64,000 nt of DNA. Source: ENR-C20 sp942493145. GTDB taxonomy: Bacteria; Bacillota; Clostridia; Acetivibrionales; DTU013. The position numbers were made by a program, and so were the translations under genes. The notes under the pieces were generated by a model that was not told where the DNA came from, did no database searches, and worked only from the letters and a program-made list of their open reading frames with translations. This document shows, one piece after another, positions 8,080 through 17,152 of this stretch. How positions within the stretch are numbered: position 1 is the first letter of the stretch; each line of letters begins with the position of its first letter. Location of the stretch: assembly GCA_942493145.1 (NCBI GenBank), contig OW818679.1:1116001-1180000 (forward strand). Reading direction: 5' to 3'.

Positions 8080-10062
8080 ATGCCGGATTTTAAAATAACA
8101 TCTGATTATAAATTGTGTGGCGATCAGCCCGATGCTGTGGACAAGCTTGTCAAAGGCCTTAACCTGAATTGCAGACACCAGTCACTCATGGGTGTTACCG
8201 GCTCTGGAAAGACCTTTACCATGGCGAATGTAATTGAAAGGGTTCAGAGACCGACCCTTGTTATGGCGCACAATAAAACGCTGGCTGCCCAACTCTGCAG
8301 TGAATTCAAGGAATTCTTCCCGGATAACGCCGTAGAATACTTTGTCAGCTACTATGACTATTACCAGCCGGAGGCGTACATACCAGCCACCGATACTTAT
8401 ATAGAAAAGGATTCCTCCATAAACGATGAGATAGACAAGCTCAGGCATTCTGCAACGGCAGCCCTTTTTGAACGGAGGGATGTCATAATAGTCGCCAGTG
8501 TTTCCTGCATATATGGACTTGGCGACCCGGAGGACTACACCGACCTCATGCTTTCCTTGAGGCCTGGCATGGTGAAGGACAGGGATGAGATAATAAGGAA
8601 GCTGGTCGGAATCCAATATGAAAGAAATGAGATTGATTTCAGGCGTGGCAGGTTCAGAGCCAGGGGGGATGTCCTGGAAATATTCCCGCCCGATTCCACC
8701 GACAGGGTATTAAGGATAGAATTCTTTGGGGATGAAATTGAAAAAATATCGGAGATTAATTATATCACCGGAGAAATACTTGGAAGCAGGAGCCATGCAG
8801 CGATTTTCCCGGCAAACCATTATGCCACTTCGCGTGTGAAAATGGAAAAGGCACTGGGCTCCATCGAGCAGGAACTGGAAGAACAACTGGTGGAGCTTAA
8901 AAGCCAGGGTAAGATTTTGGAAGCACACAGATTGGAACAAAGGACCAGGTACGATCTGGAGATGCTTCAGGAAATCGGTTTCTGTCAGGGAATAGAGAAC
9001 TACTCCAGGCATATAAGCGGAAGGACTCCGGGTAGTGCGCCATTTACGCTGATTGACTACTTCCCTGATGATTTCCTGCTTATTGTAGACGAATCCCATG
9101 TTTCAATTCCTCAAATCGGCGGAATGTATAACGGTGACAGGGCAAGGAAGGAAGCACTGGTCAATTTCGGCTTCAGACTCCCCTCAGCATATGACAACAG
9201 ACCACTGAAGTTCAATGAATTTGAGGGCAAGATAAAAAATGCAATATATGTGAGTGCGACACCCGGACCTTATGAAAAGAAACATTCTGGACAGATGGTA
9301 GAGCAGATCATCCGCCCGACAGGCCTGATAGATCCCGAAATAATAGTTAGGCCGGTAAAAGGACAGATCGACGACCTTATAGGCGAATTGAACAAGAGGA
9401 TTGAAAAAGGCCACAGGGTTCTTGTAACCACCCTTACGAAAAAAATGTCCGAGGATCTTACCAACTACCTGGGTGAACTTGATTTCAAGGTCAAATATCT
9501 GCATTCCGATATTGAAACACTTGAGAGGATGGAAATAATAAGAGATCTGAGGCTGGGCGTCTTCGATGTACTGGTAGGGATAAACCTCCTAAGGGAAGGA
9601 CTTGACCTGCCTGAGGTATCACTGGTAGCTATCCTCGATGCCGATAAGGAAGGTTTCCTGCGTTCTGAAACCGCCCTTGTGCAGACCATCGGAAGAGCTG
9701 CCCGGCATGTTGAGGGTACGGTTATCATGTATGCAGATAAAATGACCGACTCCATGAGCAGGGCAATCAGTGAGACAAACAGAAGAAGAAGGCTCCAGGT
9801 TGAATACAACCTCGAGCACGGAATTACACCTACCTCCATCCAGAAGGGCGTAAGAGACGTAATTGAAACGATGAAGGTAGCAGAGACATCGGGTGCATAT
9901 ATTGCCGCAACCGACCTTGAGGGGATGGCTGAACAGGAACTTGAAGCAATTGCGCTCAAACTCGAAAAGGATATGAAGCAGGCAGCAAGAGAGCTGCAGT
10001 TCGAAAGGGCGGCCGAGCTCAGAGACAGACTGACGGAGATCAAACGAAGGCTGCCACGGTAG
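8080..10062 (+). CDS. uvrB: Excinuclease ABC subunit B
   Basis: This is the DNA helicase-like damage-verification subunit of nucleotide excision repair (cytoplasm, with UvrA and UvrC). The 660-residue protein shows Walker A GVTGSGKT near residue 40, the beta-hairpin YYDYYQPEAYIP used to clamp DNA, the helicase Walker B DESH, and a C-terminal UVR domain (ELQFERAAELRDRL) for UvrC contact. The start is ATG 8080 (MPDFKITSDYK), preceded by AGGAGGAG. An in-frame ATG 33 bases upstream overlaps the -10 box and is excluded. uvrA follows after 80 bp and is probably in the same transcript. Confidence 0.97.
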   Translation: MPDFKITSDYKLCGDQPDAVDKLVKGLNLNCRHQSLMGVTGSGKTFTMANVIERVQRPTLVMAHNKTLAAQLCSEFKEFFPDNAVEYFVSYYDYYQPEAYIPATDTYIEKDSSINDEIDKLRHSATAALFERRDVIIVASVSCIYGLGDPEDYTDLMLSLRPGMVKDRDEIIRKLVGIQYERNEIDFRRGRFRARGDVLEIFPPDSTDRVLRIEFFGDEIEKISEINYITGEILGSRSHAAIFPANHYATSRVKMEKALGSIEQELEEQLVELKSQGKILEAHRLEQRTRYDLEMLQEIGFCQGIENYSRHISGRTPGSAPFTLIDYFPDDFLLIVDESHVSIPQIGGMYNGDRARKEALVNFGFRLPSAYDNRPLKFNEFEGKIKNAIYVSATPGPYEKKHSGQMVEQIIRPTGLIDPEIIVRPVKGQIDDLIGELNKRIEKGHRVLVTTLTKKMSEDLTNYLGELDFKVKYLHSDIETLERMEIIRDLRLGVFDVLVGINLLREGLDLPEVSLVAILDADKEGFLRSETALVQTIGRAARHVEGTVIMYADKMTDSMSRAISETNRRRRLQVEYNLEHGITPTSIQKGVRDVIETMKVAETSGAYIAATDLEGMAEQELEAIALKLEKDMKQAARELQFERAAELRDRLTEIKRRLPR

Positions 10063-10142
10063 AAATATTAATTTCCAGATAAAAATCAATCAGAATAAAA
10101 TCAATCAAGAAAAGATAAAACAAATGGAAACAGGTGGTATGT

Positions 10143-12968
10143 ATGACTGCAGAAAGTATTTTTATAAAGGGAGCAAGGGAACACAACCTCAAAAACATAG
10201 ATGTGGAGATACCCAGAGACAAATTTGTCGTCATTACCGGGCTGAGTGGTTCGGGGAAATCTTCACTGGCGTTTGATACTATTTATGCCGAAGGACAGAG
10301 ACGCTATGTCGAATCACTTTCGGCTTATGCGAGACAGTTTCTCGGACAGATGGAAAAACCTGATGTCGATTATATAAACGGCCTTTCACCGGCCATTTCA
10401 ATAGACCAGAAAACGACCAGCCGCAATCCGCGCTCAACAGTCGGAACCGTCACTGAGATATATGATTATTTAAGGCTGTTATATGCCAGGATAGGTATTC
10501 CACACTGTCATATATGCGGTAAGGAGATTTCCCAACAGACGGTGGACCAGATGGTGGATACCGTCATGGATATTGGTGAGGGAGCCAGGATACAGCTCCT
10601 CGCCCCGGTAGTAAGAGGCAGGAAGGGTGAATACCACAAGCTGATCGAGGATGCCCGTAAAAGCGGTTATGTCAGGATACGCATCGACGGAGAAGTCCTG
10701 GATATCAATGAACCGGTCAATCTGGACAAAAACAAAAAACATACAATAGAGATAGTAGTGGACAGGCTTATTGTAAAGCCGGATATACGTAAGAGGCTTG
10801 CGGAATCGATAGAAACTGTCCTGCACCTGAGCAGCGGTATCCTGGTTATCGATGTAAACGGTGAAAGGGAGCTCCTGTTCAGCCAGAATTTTGCCTGCAG
10901 CGATTGCGGTATAAGCATTGAGGAGCTCACTCCAAGAATGTTCTCCTTCAACAACCCCTTCGGAGCCTGTCCAACATGCAGCGGTCTGGGAACTTTGTTG
11001 AAAATGGATCCCGACCTTGTAATCCCCGACAGATCCAAAAGCCTGACAGAAGGAGCTATAAAGGTAGGAAGCTGGAACTTCGAAAACGAGGATGGATATG
11101 CGAGGATGTATATCAATGCACTTGCCAAACATTACAATTTCAATCTCCATACTCCGATTGAAAAGCTTCCATCCAAAATAGTGGACATAATCCTTTATGG
11201 TACCGGCGGTGAAAAGATAAAGGTGGTTTATGACAAGGAATACGGCAGTGGTACCTTCATGACAGCCTTCGAAGGCGTGATCGGCAGCATGGAAAGGCGA
11301 TACAAGGAAACCCAGTCCGATAGTATGAAGCAGTATTATGAGGAATACATGAGCAGCAACCCATGCCCGGAATGCAAGGGGGCCAGACTGAAGAAGGAGA
11401 GCCTCGCTGTGACTATAGGAGATAGCAATATAAACCAGCTTGTCAGCCTTCCGGTTGGTGAAATAGGCGCATTTTTCAGCGGACTCAGACTCACAGAGCG
11501 CGAGCTTCTCATAGCAAACCAGATACTTAAGGAGATCTATGCAAGGATAGGTTTCCTTATGGATGTTGGTCTGGATTACCTGACGCTTTCGAGAGCAGCC
11601 GGTACGCTGTCCGGCGGCGAGGCACAGCGCATAAGGCTGGCGACCCAGATAGGATCGGGGCTGGTAGGTGTATTGTATATTCTGGACGAACCCAGTATCG
11701 GCCTTCATCAGAGGGATAATGACAAGCTCCTTAAGACGCTGAAACGCCTGCGTGATCTCGGGAATACCCTTATAGTCGTGGAACATGACGAGGATACCAT
11801 GTTTGCAGCCGATCAAATAATCGACATGGGTCCGGGACCTGGAGTTCGTGGGGGTTACATTGTGGCACAGGGAACCATTGAAGAGATAATTGCCTGTGAG
11901 GAGTCCCTCACCGGACAATACCTGAGCGGCAAAAAAATGATAGATATCCCTGAAAAAAGGCGCAAACCAAACGGTAAATGGCTTGAAGTCGTCGGAGCCC
12001 GGGAAAACAATTTGAAAAATATCGACGTAGGCATACCTTTGGGAGTATTGACTGCTGTAACAGGTGTTTCAGGTTCGGGAAAGAGTTCCCTGGTCAACGA
12101 AATAATCTACAAGAAGCTTTCAGCGGAACTCAACAGGGCAAGGCACAGGGCAGGCGACCATGATTGCATCAAAGGGCAGCAGCATCTGGACAAGGTAATA
12201 GACATAGACCAATCCGCTATCGGAAGGACACCCCGGTCGAATCCTGCGACCTATACAGGGATGTTTGACCTCATCAGGGAAGTTTTTTCCGGAACCACCG
12301 AATCAAAAATGAGGGGTTACAAGGCAGGAAGATTCAGCTTCAACGTCAAGGGTGGAAGGTGCGAAGCCTGCAGCGGAGACGGAATAATCAAGATAGAAAT
12401 GCATTTCCTGCCTGATGTATATGTGCCATGCGAGGTTTGCAAGGGCAAGAGGTATAACAGGGAGACACTCGAAGTAAGGTACAAGGGTAAAAGCATCGCT
12501 GACGTATTGGATATGACGGTGGAGGATGCCATGGAGTTTTTCAAAAACATACCACGCATACACAGGAAACTGGAGACGCTTAATGACGTAGGCCTTGGAT
12601 ATATCAAGGTAGGCCAGCCTTCAACCACTCTTTCGGGCGGAGAGGCACAGAGAATCAAACTTGCGACTGAACTTTCGAAGAGGGCTACCGGAAAGACCTT
12701 GTATATACTTGACGAACCTACCACCGGCCTCCATATGGCTGATGTGCACAGACTGGTGGATATACTTCATCGCCTTGTTGACGCCGGTAATACCGCACTG
12801 GTTATAGAACATAACCTTGATGTGATTAAAACTTCCGATTATATTATAGATCTGGGCCCCGAAGGTGGAGGAAAAGGTGGATATGTTATTGCAAAGGGAA
12901 CACCTGAGGAAGTTGCAGCTACTGAAGACTCATATACAGGACATTTTTTGAAGAAAGCTCTGGAGTGA
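10143..12968 (+). CDS. uvrA: Excinuclease ABC subunit A
   Basis: This is the damage-recognition ATPase of nucleotide excision repair. The 941-residue protein has two ABC ATPase halves with Walker A GLSGSGKSS and GVSGSGKSS, two LSGGEAQRI signatures, and zinc-binding Cys pairs (CSDCG...CPTCSG in the first half; CEACSG...CEVCKG in the second). The start ATG 10143 has AGGTGG six bases upstream; a GTG at 10134 would lie inside that site. It follows uvrB as a two-gene repair operon that ends at a strong hairpin. Confidence 0.97.
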   Translation: MTAESIFIKGAREHNLKNIDVEIPRDKFVVITGLSGSGKSSLAFDTIYAEGQRRYVESLSAYARQFLGQMEKPDVDYINGLSPAISIDQKTTSRNPRSTVGTVTEIYDYLRLLYARIGIPHCHICGKEISQQTVDQMVDTVMDIGEGARIQLLAPVVRGRKGEYHKLIEDARKSGYVRIRIDGEVLDINEPVNLDKNKKHTIEIVVDRLIVKPDIRKRLAESIETVLHLSSGILVIDVNGERELLFSQNFACSDCGISIEELTPRMFSFNNPFGACPTCSGLGTLLKMDPDLVIPDRSKSLTEGAIKVGSWNFENEDGYARMYINALAKHYNFNLHTPIEKLPSKIVDIILYGTGGEKIKVVYDKEYGSGTFMTAFEGVIGSMERRYKETQSDSMKQYYEEYMSSNPCPECKGARLKKESLAVTIGDSNINQLVSLPVGEIGAFFSGLRLTERELLIANQILKEIYARIGFLMDVGLDYLTLSRAAGTLSGGEAQRIRLATQIGSGLVGVLYILDEPSIGLHQRDNDKLLKTLKRLRDLGNTLIVVEHDEDTMFAADQIIDMGPGPGVRGGYIVAQGTIEEIIACEESLTGQYLSGKKMIDIPEKRRKPNGKWLEVVGARENNLKNIDVGIPLGVLTAVTGVSGSGKSSLVNEIIYKKLSAELNRARHRAGDHDCIKGQQHLDKVIDIDQSAIGRTPRSNPATYTGMFDLIREVFSGTTESKMRGYKAGRFSFNVKGGRCEACSGDGIIKIEMHFLPDVYVPCEVCKGKRYNRETLEVRYKGKSIADVLDMTVEDAMEFFKNIPRIHRKLETLNDVGLGYIKVGQPSTTLSGGEAQRIKLATELSKRATGKTLYILDEPTTGLHMADVHRLVDILHRLVDAGNTALVIEHNLDVIKTSDYIIDLGPEGGGKGGYVIAKGTPEEVAATEDSYTGHFLKKALE

Positions 12969-12976
12969 ACGAAATT

Positions 12977-13020
12977 ACATCAGGAAACCAACCTGTTTCG
13001 GAGGTTTGGTTTCCTGATGT
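12977..13020 (+). terminator. Terminator-like hairpin after uvrA
   Basis: ACATCAGGAAACCAACCT pairs with the segment 13002-13020 over about 18 base pairs with one bulged T. There is no T run directly after it. A second small palindrome (CCTGTTACAGG, 13025-13035) is followed by six Ts and may complete termination. Confidence 0.7.
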
Positions 13021-13079
13021 GCAGCCTGTTACAGGCGCTTTTTTCGTAAAACCCGGTTGATGTAGCCTACGTAAAATTT

Positions 13080-13202
13080 TTAGGTAGGATTCGTGTAAAA
13101 ACCACGAGGGCTTACGAATAATAAAAGGAATACGAGAATGAAAAACAAAATCGCACAGTTGTCATTAAATATATTGCCGAGTACGCCGCCTCTTTCTCCC
13201 AT
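13080..13202 (-). CDS. 40-residue hydrophobic protein, YjcZ-like sporulation peptide candidate
   Basis: This small gene is read leftward from an ATG at 13202, with AGGAGGTG seven bases upstream, to TAA at 13080. The protein begins MGERGGVLGN, continues with IFNDN and then one membrane helix (CAILFFILVFLLLFV), and ends SPRGFYTNPT. The Gly-rich start, an asparagine/cysteine just before the helix, and the size resemble the small hydrophobic proteins of Bacillus/Clostridium spores (YjcZ family and relatives). That link is by resemblance only. It faces the uvrA end and is divergent from the DUF47 gene. Confidence 0.6.
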   Translation of the reverse strand: MGERGGVLGNIFNDNCAILFFILVFLLLFVSPRGFYTNPT

Positions 13203-13341
13203 TGTCAACACCTCCTCATTTCAATTTATTCCACCCGCCCGAAATAGGTTACAAGTAATTTCTTCAGGCACTATTTGGTCGTTTACCTCCTGTATATCAG
13301 GGGTTGATAAGGTCTCGACCGACTTGAGGAGCTTGCACATG

Positions 13342-13358
13342 TGTTAAATTTATGTTAA
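13342..13358 (-). promoter_or_regulatory. Two PhoP-type boxes upstream of the DUF47 gene
   Basis: Two TTAACA hexamers (TGTTAA on the plus strand) lie in direct repeat with a 5-base gap, an 11-bp period. This fits the TT(A/T/C)ACA-N5 repeat bound by PhoP in Bacillus. They end seven bases before the -35 box of the next gene, a phosphate-transport accessory family, which makes phosphate control plausible. Confidence 0.5.
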
Positions 13359-13364
13359 GTGATA

Positions 13365-13393
13365 TTGTATAAAAGTTAACTGTATTATATAAT
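13365..13393 (+). promoter_or_regulatory. Promoter of the DUF47 gene
   Basis: TTGTAT, a 17-base spacer and TATAAT lie about 50 bases before the coding start. A second TATAAT at 13415-13420 has no matching -35. Confidence 0.55.
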
Positions 13394-13447
13394 TTTTACG
13401 AATCATACTATCTGTATAATTCAGATTATAGGAAAAGAGGAAGTTGA

Positions 13448-14071
13448 ATGTTTAGGATTACAGCTAAAGAAGGTGTTTTTTTCGACCTGTTCATTGCGAC
13501 CATGACTGATACCTGTGAAGCTGCAAAAAAGCTGCAGGACCTTATGATCAATTATGAAAACATTGAAGATAAAATTAGTGTCATAGAAGATTATGAGCAT
13601 AAATGCGACAGCCATCTCCACAGGATGCTTGAAAACCTAAATAAATCATTTATAACGCCTATCGACAGAGAGGATATACACCAAATTGCAAAGGAACTGG
13701 ATGACATTACCGATGCTATAGAAGCTACAGCCCACAGGTTCAGGATGTTCAATGTAAAGAAGATAAGAAGCGAAGCAGTGGAGCTTACAAACCTTATAGT
13801 CCAGGGCACGGAGGAGTTGTATAAGCTGATGGTTGAGCTTAAGAACTTCAAGACCAGCAAAAACATGAAAAACATGGTCATCGAAGTCAACCGTATAGAA
13901 AACTGCGGTGATGATATGTTCAGAAGCGCAATGCACAAGCTTTTCGTAACAGAGACTGACCCCCTCGAAGTAATAAAATGGAAAGAGATATACGAATTCC
14001 TGGAAAATACACTTGATGCCTGTGAGGATGTTGCCAACGCAATTGAAGGCGTTGCAATGAAAAACTCATAA
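13448..14071 (+). CDS. DUF47 family protein (PhoU-like, Pit accessory type)
   Basis: This 207-residue, almost entirely helical cytoplasmic protein carries repeated metal-ligand-rich helices: EDYEHKCDSHLHRM near residues 45-58, IDREDIHQIAKELDDITD near 75-92, and VNRIENCGDDM in the second half. These are hallmarks of DUF47/TIGR00153, relatives of PhoU. In most genomes this gene sits next to a PiT phosphate permease and is thought to gate it. No permease is adjacent here, so it is an orphan. The promoter region carries PhoP-type boxes, which fits a role in phosphate handling. ATG start with GAGGAAGTTGA upstream. Confidence 0.85.
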   Translation: MFRITAKEGVFFDLFIATMTDTCEAAKKLQDLMINYENIEDKISVIEDYEHKCDSHLHRMLENLNKSFITPIDREDIHQIAKELDDITDAIEATAHRFRMFNVKKIRSEAVELTNLIVQGTEELYKLMVELKNFKTSKNMKNMVIEVNRIENCGDDMFRSAMHKLFVTETDPLEVIKWKEIYEFLENTLDACEDVANAIEGVAMKNS

Positions 14072-14411
14072 ACTGCATTAAAAAACAGGGTATTGAATTT
14101 TTCATAATTACTTGTTTTCTGGAATATAATTAATCAGAAATTATCCATTGCCTGTGGTTTGCCCTTCTAATGTATCATTGTGAAGGTCCTTTCGCAGGCA
14201 ATTTTATTTGTAGGATGACATTTCGATTTTTCCAAAAGATGAGTGGTTTAGATTATTCGTATAATATGTTATATTTATATTAAATGATAGAAAAGGCTTT
14301 GAGTTGGTAAATACTTTCTAGAGAAACAAAACATATGAGACAATTCGGGTTGAATAAACGTAATTATATATGGAAATGACTTTATTCAGCGCCTATAGGA
14401 GATGATGGAAC
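14072..14411. other. Intergenic region between DUF47 and the ClpE-like gene
   Basis: It holds the DUF47 terminator hairpin (14147-14202) and AT-rich sequence. A TATAAT at 14260-14265 has no good -35 partner. No CtsR operator (GGTCAAA direct repeats) was recognised, which is notable for a clp gene. No small gene with a credible ribosome binding site was found. Confidence 0.5.
14147..14206 (+). terminator. Terminator-like hairpin after the DUF47 gene
   Basis: ATTGCCTG and CAGGCAAT form the outer stem, and CCTTC with GAAGG an inner stem. A T-rich stretch (TTTTATTT) follows. Confidence 0.6.
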
Positions 14412-16742
14412 ATGATGTGCACAATCTGCAAGGAAAACTATGCAGTGGTTTTTATAACCAAGATAACAGACGGAAAACAATCACAAGAGGGCTTATGCCT
14501 TTCCTGCGCAAAAAAACAGGGTATCCAGCCGGTAAATCAACTGATAGAACAGACTGGGATGAGCGAAGAAGATATAGATAACCTGAACAAGCAAATGAGC
14601 AGCATGCTTGAAAACATGGATATGGATATGCCCGGAAATGATCCATCTGGACAGAATTCGATGAAAAAAGGCAATCCTTTTTTCAACTTCATAAACAAGG
14701 CATTTCCCAAAAATGATGAGGGCAATGAGGGATTGCTTGAACCTGGAAAAGAATTCTACGAGGATAAGGAAGGCAAGAACGGATCAAACGGCACAAGGAC
14801 GAAAACCCAGGAGAAAAAGGGTTCAAAGAAGAAAAAATACCTTGATATGTATGGTACCAATCTGATTGATCTTGCAAAGGAAGACAAAATAGACAGGGTC
14901 ATAGGCAGACAAAGTGAAATTGACCGGATAATCCAGATATTGAACAGAAGGACAAAAAACAATCCATGTCTGATTGGTGAGCCAGGCGTTGGAAAAACAG
15001 CCGTAGCCGAAGGACTTGCAGTCAGGATAGCAAAAAAACAGGTTCCGGCGAAGCTTTTTAACAGCGAGGTATACCTGCTGGATATGACGTCTATCGTTGC
15101 CGGGACACAATTCAGGGGCCAATTTGAAAGCCGGATGAAGGGTATAATTGAGGAAGCGAAAGCTCTCGGCAATGTTATACTGATCATCGATGAGCTCCAT
15201 AATATCATGGGCGCCGGGGAGGCGGAAGGAGCCATGAATGCTGCAAACATCCTGAAGCCGGCATTGGCAAAGGGTGAAATACAGGTAATAGGCTCGACCA
15301 CACTGAATGAATACCGCAAGCATATTGAAAAGGACTCGGCCCTCGAAAGACGATTCCAACCTGTCGTTGTTGATGAACCCAGTGTCGAGGATACCATTGA
15401 GATAATCAAAGGCATAAGGGATTATTATGAAAACTATCACAGGGTAAGGATATCCGACGAAGTCATAGAAGCAGCCGTAAAGCTTTCGGAACGGTATATA
15501 ACCGATAGATTCCTGCCGGACAAAGCCATAGATGTCATCGACGAGGCGGGCTCCAGGGCGAATCTGAGCAATACCAGTCTGGTTGAACTGGAAACAATGA
15601 AGGATGAACTAAAGAAAGTCCAGGATGAAAAGGAATATGCAATTTCTGCAGATTCCATAGAGGATTATCAAAAGGCGGCAGACCTTAAGGTCAGAGAATG
15701 CAAGCTTTTGCAGGAAATTAAAGACTTTGAGGATAGGAACAAGGAAGATGTACTGACTATTGAAGATGTTGCCAGGGTGGTTGAGGTTTGGACAAAGATA
15801 CCGGTTCAAAGGCTTACAGAAATTGAAGCGGAAAAATTGATGAACCTCGAGGATAGACTTCACAAAAGGGTAGTAGGGCAGAACGAAGCTGTCAGGAGCA
15901 TTGCGAAGGCTATAAAGAGAAGCAGGTCAGGATTCAGAAAGAAAAAGAAACCAGCATCCTTTGTATTCGTAGGACCGACCGGTGTCGGAAAAACTGAGCT
16001 TGTAAGAGCACTGGCAGTTGAACTGTTTGAGACCGAAGAAGCTTTGATAAGGCTCGACATGTCCGAATATATGGAGAAGCATACCGTTTCCAAGCTTATT
16101 GGTTCACCTCCGGGATATGTTGGATATGACGAAGGAGGACAACTGACTGAAAAGGTGCGCAGGAAGCCATTCTCAATATTGCTGCTGGATGAGATAGAAA
16201 AAGCCCATCCGGATATCTTCAATATGCTGCTACAGATACTTGAAGATGGCAGGCTTACCGACAGCCATGGCAGGGTGGTCAGCTTTGAGAACACCATCAT
16301 CGTCATGACCTCAAATGCGGGTACGTCACTCAAGGCAAATGCCATCGGCTTTTCAAATGACGGGTATAAAGCGCTGGAAAGCCGTGTAAAGGATGTGTTG
16401 AAGGAAACCTTCAGGCCTGAGTTCCTGAACAGGCTGGATGAGATAATAGTATTCACCGAACTGAACAGGGAAGAGCTCAGAAAAATCGTTGAACTCATGT
16501 TGTCGGAGGTCGCAGTGGAAGCTTCTTCAAAGGGCATTTCAATGCACTTTACCGAAACAGTCAAGGATTTCATTCTTGACAAGGGGTACGATCCGAAATA
16601 TGGTGCACGGCCATTAAGAAGGACCATTCAGAAGTATGTGGAGGATGAGATGACAGAGCAGTTCCTCATCGGTGGCTTTGGTGAAGGCAGCAATATTTCA
16701 GTAGATATTGAGGAAGAAAAGGTAGTTATTAAGATGGTATAA
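14412..16742 (+). CDS. clpE: ClpE-like ATP-dependent Clp protease ATPase / chaperone
   Basis: This 776-residue Hsp100 protein unfolds substrates for ClpP in the cytoplasm. An N-terminal C4 zinc motif (CTICKENY then CLSCAKK, residues 3-36) distinguishes ClpE-type proteins from ClpC. Next come a low-complexity acidic/basic linker (about 50-145), AAA module 1 with Walker A GEPGVGKT, a UVR-like coiled middle segment (KKVQDEKEYAI...KVRECKLLQE), AAA module 2 with GPTGVGKT, and a C-terminal D2-small domain (YGARPLRRTIQKYVEDEM). The ATG at 14412 has TAGGAG ten bases upstream; the next codon is also ATG. Its terminator has been split by an insertion sequence. Confidence 0.9.
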   Translation: MMCTICKENYAVVFITKITDGKQSQEGLCLSCAKKQGIQPVNQLIEQTGMSEEDIDNLNKQMSSMLENMDMDMPGNDPSGQNSMKKGNPFFNFINKAFPKNDEGNEGLLEPGKEFYEDKEGKNGSNGTRTKTQEKKGSKKKKYLDMYGTNLIDLAKEDKIDRVIGRQSEIDRIIQILNRRTKNNPCLIGEPGVGKTAVAEGLAVRIAKKQVPAKLFNSEVYLLDMTSIVAGTQFRGQFESRMKGIIEEAKALGNVILIIDELHNIMGAGEAEGAMNAANILKPALAKGEIQVIGSTTLNEYRKHIEKDSALERRFQPVVVDEPSVEDTIEIIKGIRDYYENYHRVRISDEVIEAAVKLSERYITDRFLPDKAIDVIDEAGSRANLSNTSLVELETMKDELKKVQDEKEYAISADSIEDYQKAADLKVRECKLLQEIKDFEDRNKEDVLTIEDVARVVEVWTKIPVQRLTEIEAEKLMNLEDRLHKRVVGQNEAVRSIAKAIKRSRSGFRKKKKPASFVFVGPTGVGKTELVRALAVELFETEEALIRLDMSEYMEKHTVSKLIGSPPGYVGYDEGGQLTEKVRRKPFSILLLDEIEKAHPDIFNMLLQILEDGRLTDSHGRVVSFENTIIVMTSNAGTSLKANAIGFSNDGYKALESRVKDVLKETFRPEFLNRLDEIIVFTELNREELRKIVELMLSEVAVEASSKGISMHFTETVKDFILDKGYDPKYGARPLRRTIQKYVEDEMTEQFLIGGFGEGSNISVDIEEEKVVIKMV

Positions 16743-16762
16743 CAAGCGTTGACAGATAATAT

Positions 16763-16800
16763 GAGCCGGATTGTATAAGGGGTTAAACCCTTGTTCAATC
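16763..16800 (+). terminator. ClpE terminator, left part, interrupted by the insertion sequence
   Basis: The arm GAGCCGGATTG is here, while the matching CAATCCGGCTTTTTTA resumes at 18469 after the insertion. The left target copy (16793-16800) plus the first IS bases reads CAATCGGCTC, which still pairs with the arm except for one missing C, but the T run has been carried away to the far side. Confidence 0.75.
16793..16800. repeat. Left target-site duplication of the ISL3 element
   Basis: GTTCAATC is repeated exactly at 18466-18473. An 8-bp duplication is the usual size for ISL3-family transposition. Confidence 0.9.
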
Positions 16801-16858
16801 GGCTCTACGTCAATAGTTGGGGTGGGGCACAAGTAAAATAAAATATTGATATATTTTC

Positions 16859-16895
16859 CCGGCGGATGACCAAAATGATATTGGTTATCTGCCGG
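16859..16895. terminator. Hairpin near the left end of the IS
   Basis: CCGGCGGATGACCAA pairs fully with TTGGTTATCTGCCGG, counting two G-U pairs, and is followed by TTTTG. It lies downstream of the transposase gene, so it probably ends that transcript. A covarying version exists in the IS remnant at 29738-29766. Confidence 0.7.
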
Positions 16896-16917
16896 TTTTG
16901 GTTTGTAAAGGCGTTAT

Positions 16918-17146
16918 GCAGGTGGGTCAAGCAGGTACCAGCATCAGGCTCCGTCACAGACAGGCTGTAGGAAGAAAAGGCTCGCTGCAATGCGGGCGCC
17001 GGTGAAACGGCGTCCATGCCTATGCACCGGCGGCTGTGCCATCGTGGCACACCTTTATGTTCCTTGAGCCGCATTCCAGCTTCTCCATACTTCACAGCCT
17101 GTAACCGTTCCTCCGCATTCTGCTATATACTGCTTAACCCACCTGC
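16918..17146. ncRNA. GC-rich, highly folded segment inside the IS (possible structured RNA or nested mini-element)
   Basis: A 17-bp inverted repeat (GCAGGTGGGTCAAGCAG at 16918; CTGCTTAACCCACCTGC at 17130, one mismatch) closes a 229-bp segment. Nested inside are ACAGGCTGT with ACAGCCTGT, GGCTC with GAGCC, GCGCCGGTGAAACGGCGT and TGTGCCATCGTGGCACA. The composition is visibly more GC-rich than its surroundings. It begins six bases after the transposase stop. I do not recognise the class. It may be an RNA of the element or a MITE-like insertion; no target duplication was found. Confidence 0.45.
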
Positions 17147-17152
17147 TTTTTA

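Noticed and set aside
10479..11918. 479-codon open frame on the minus strand
   Set aside because: Lies fully inside uvrA on the opposite strand, has no family resemblance and no ribosome binding site; a shadow of GC-biased codons.
13138..13347. 69-codon plus-strand open frame
   Set aside because: Opposite the 40-residue gene, which has a much better start site; the translation looks like no protein.
16805..17095. 96-codon minus-strand frame in the IS left end
   Set aside because: Runs through the inverted repeats and into the terminal repeat of the element; structure signals explain the segment better than coding.
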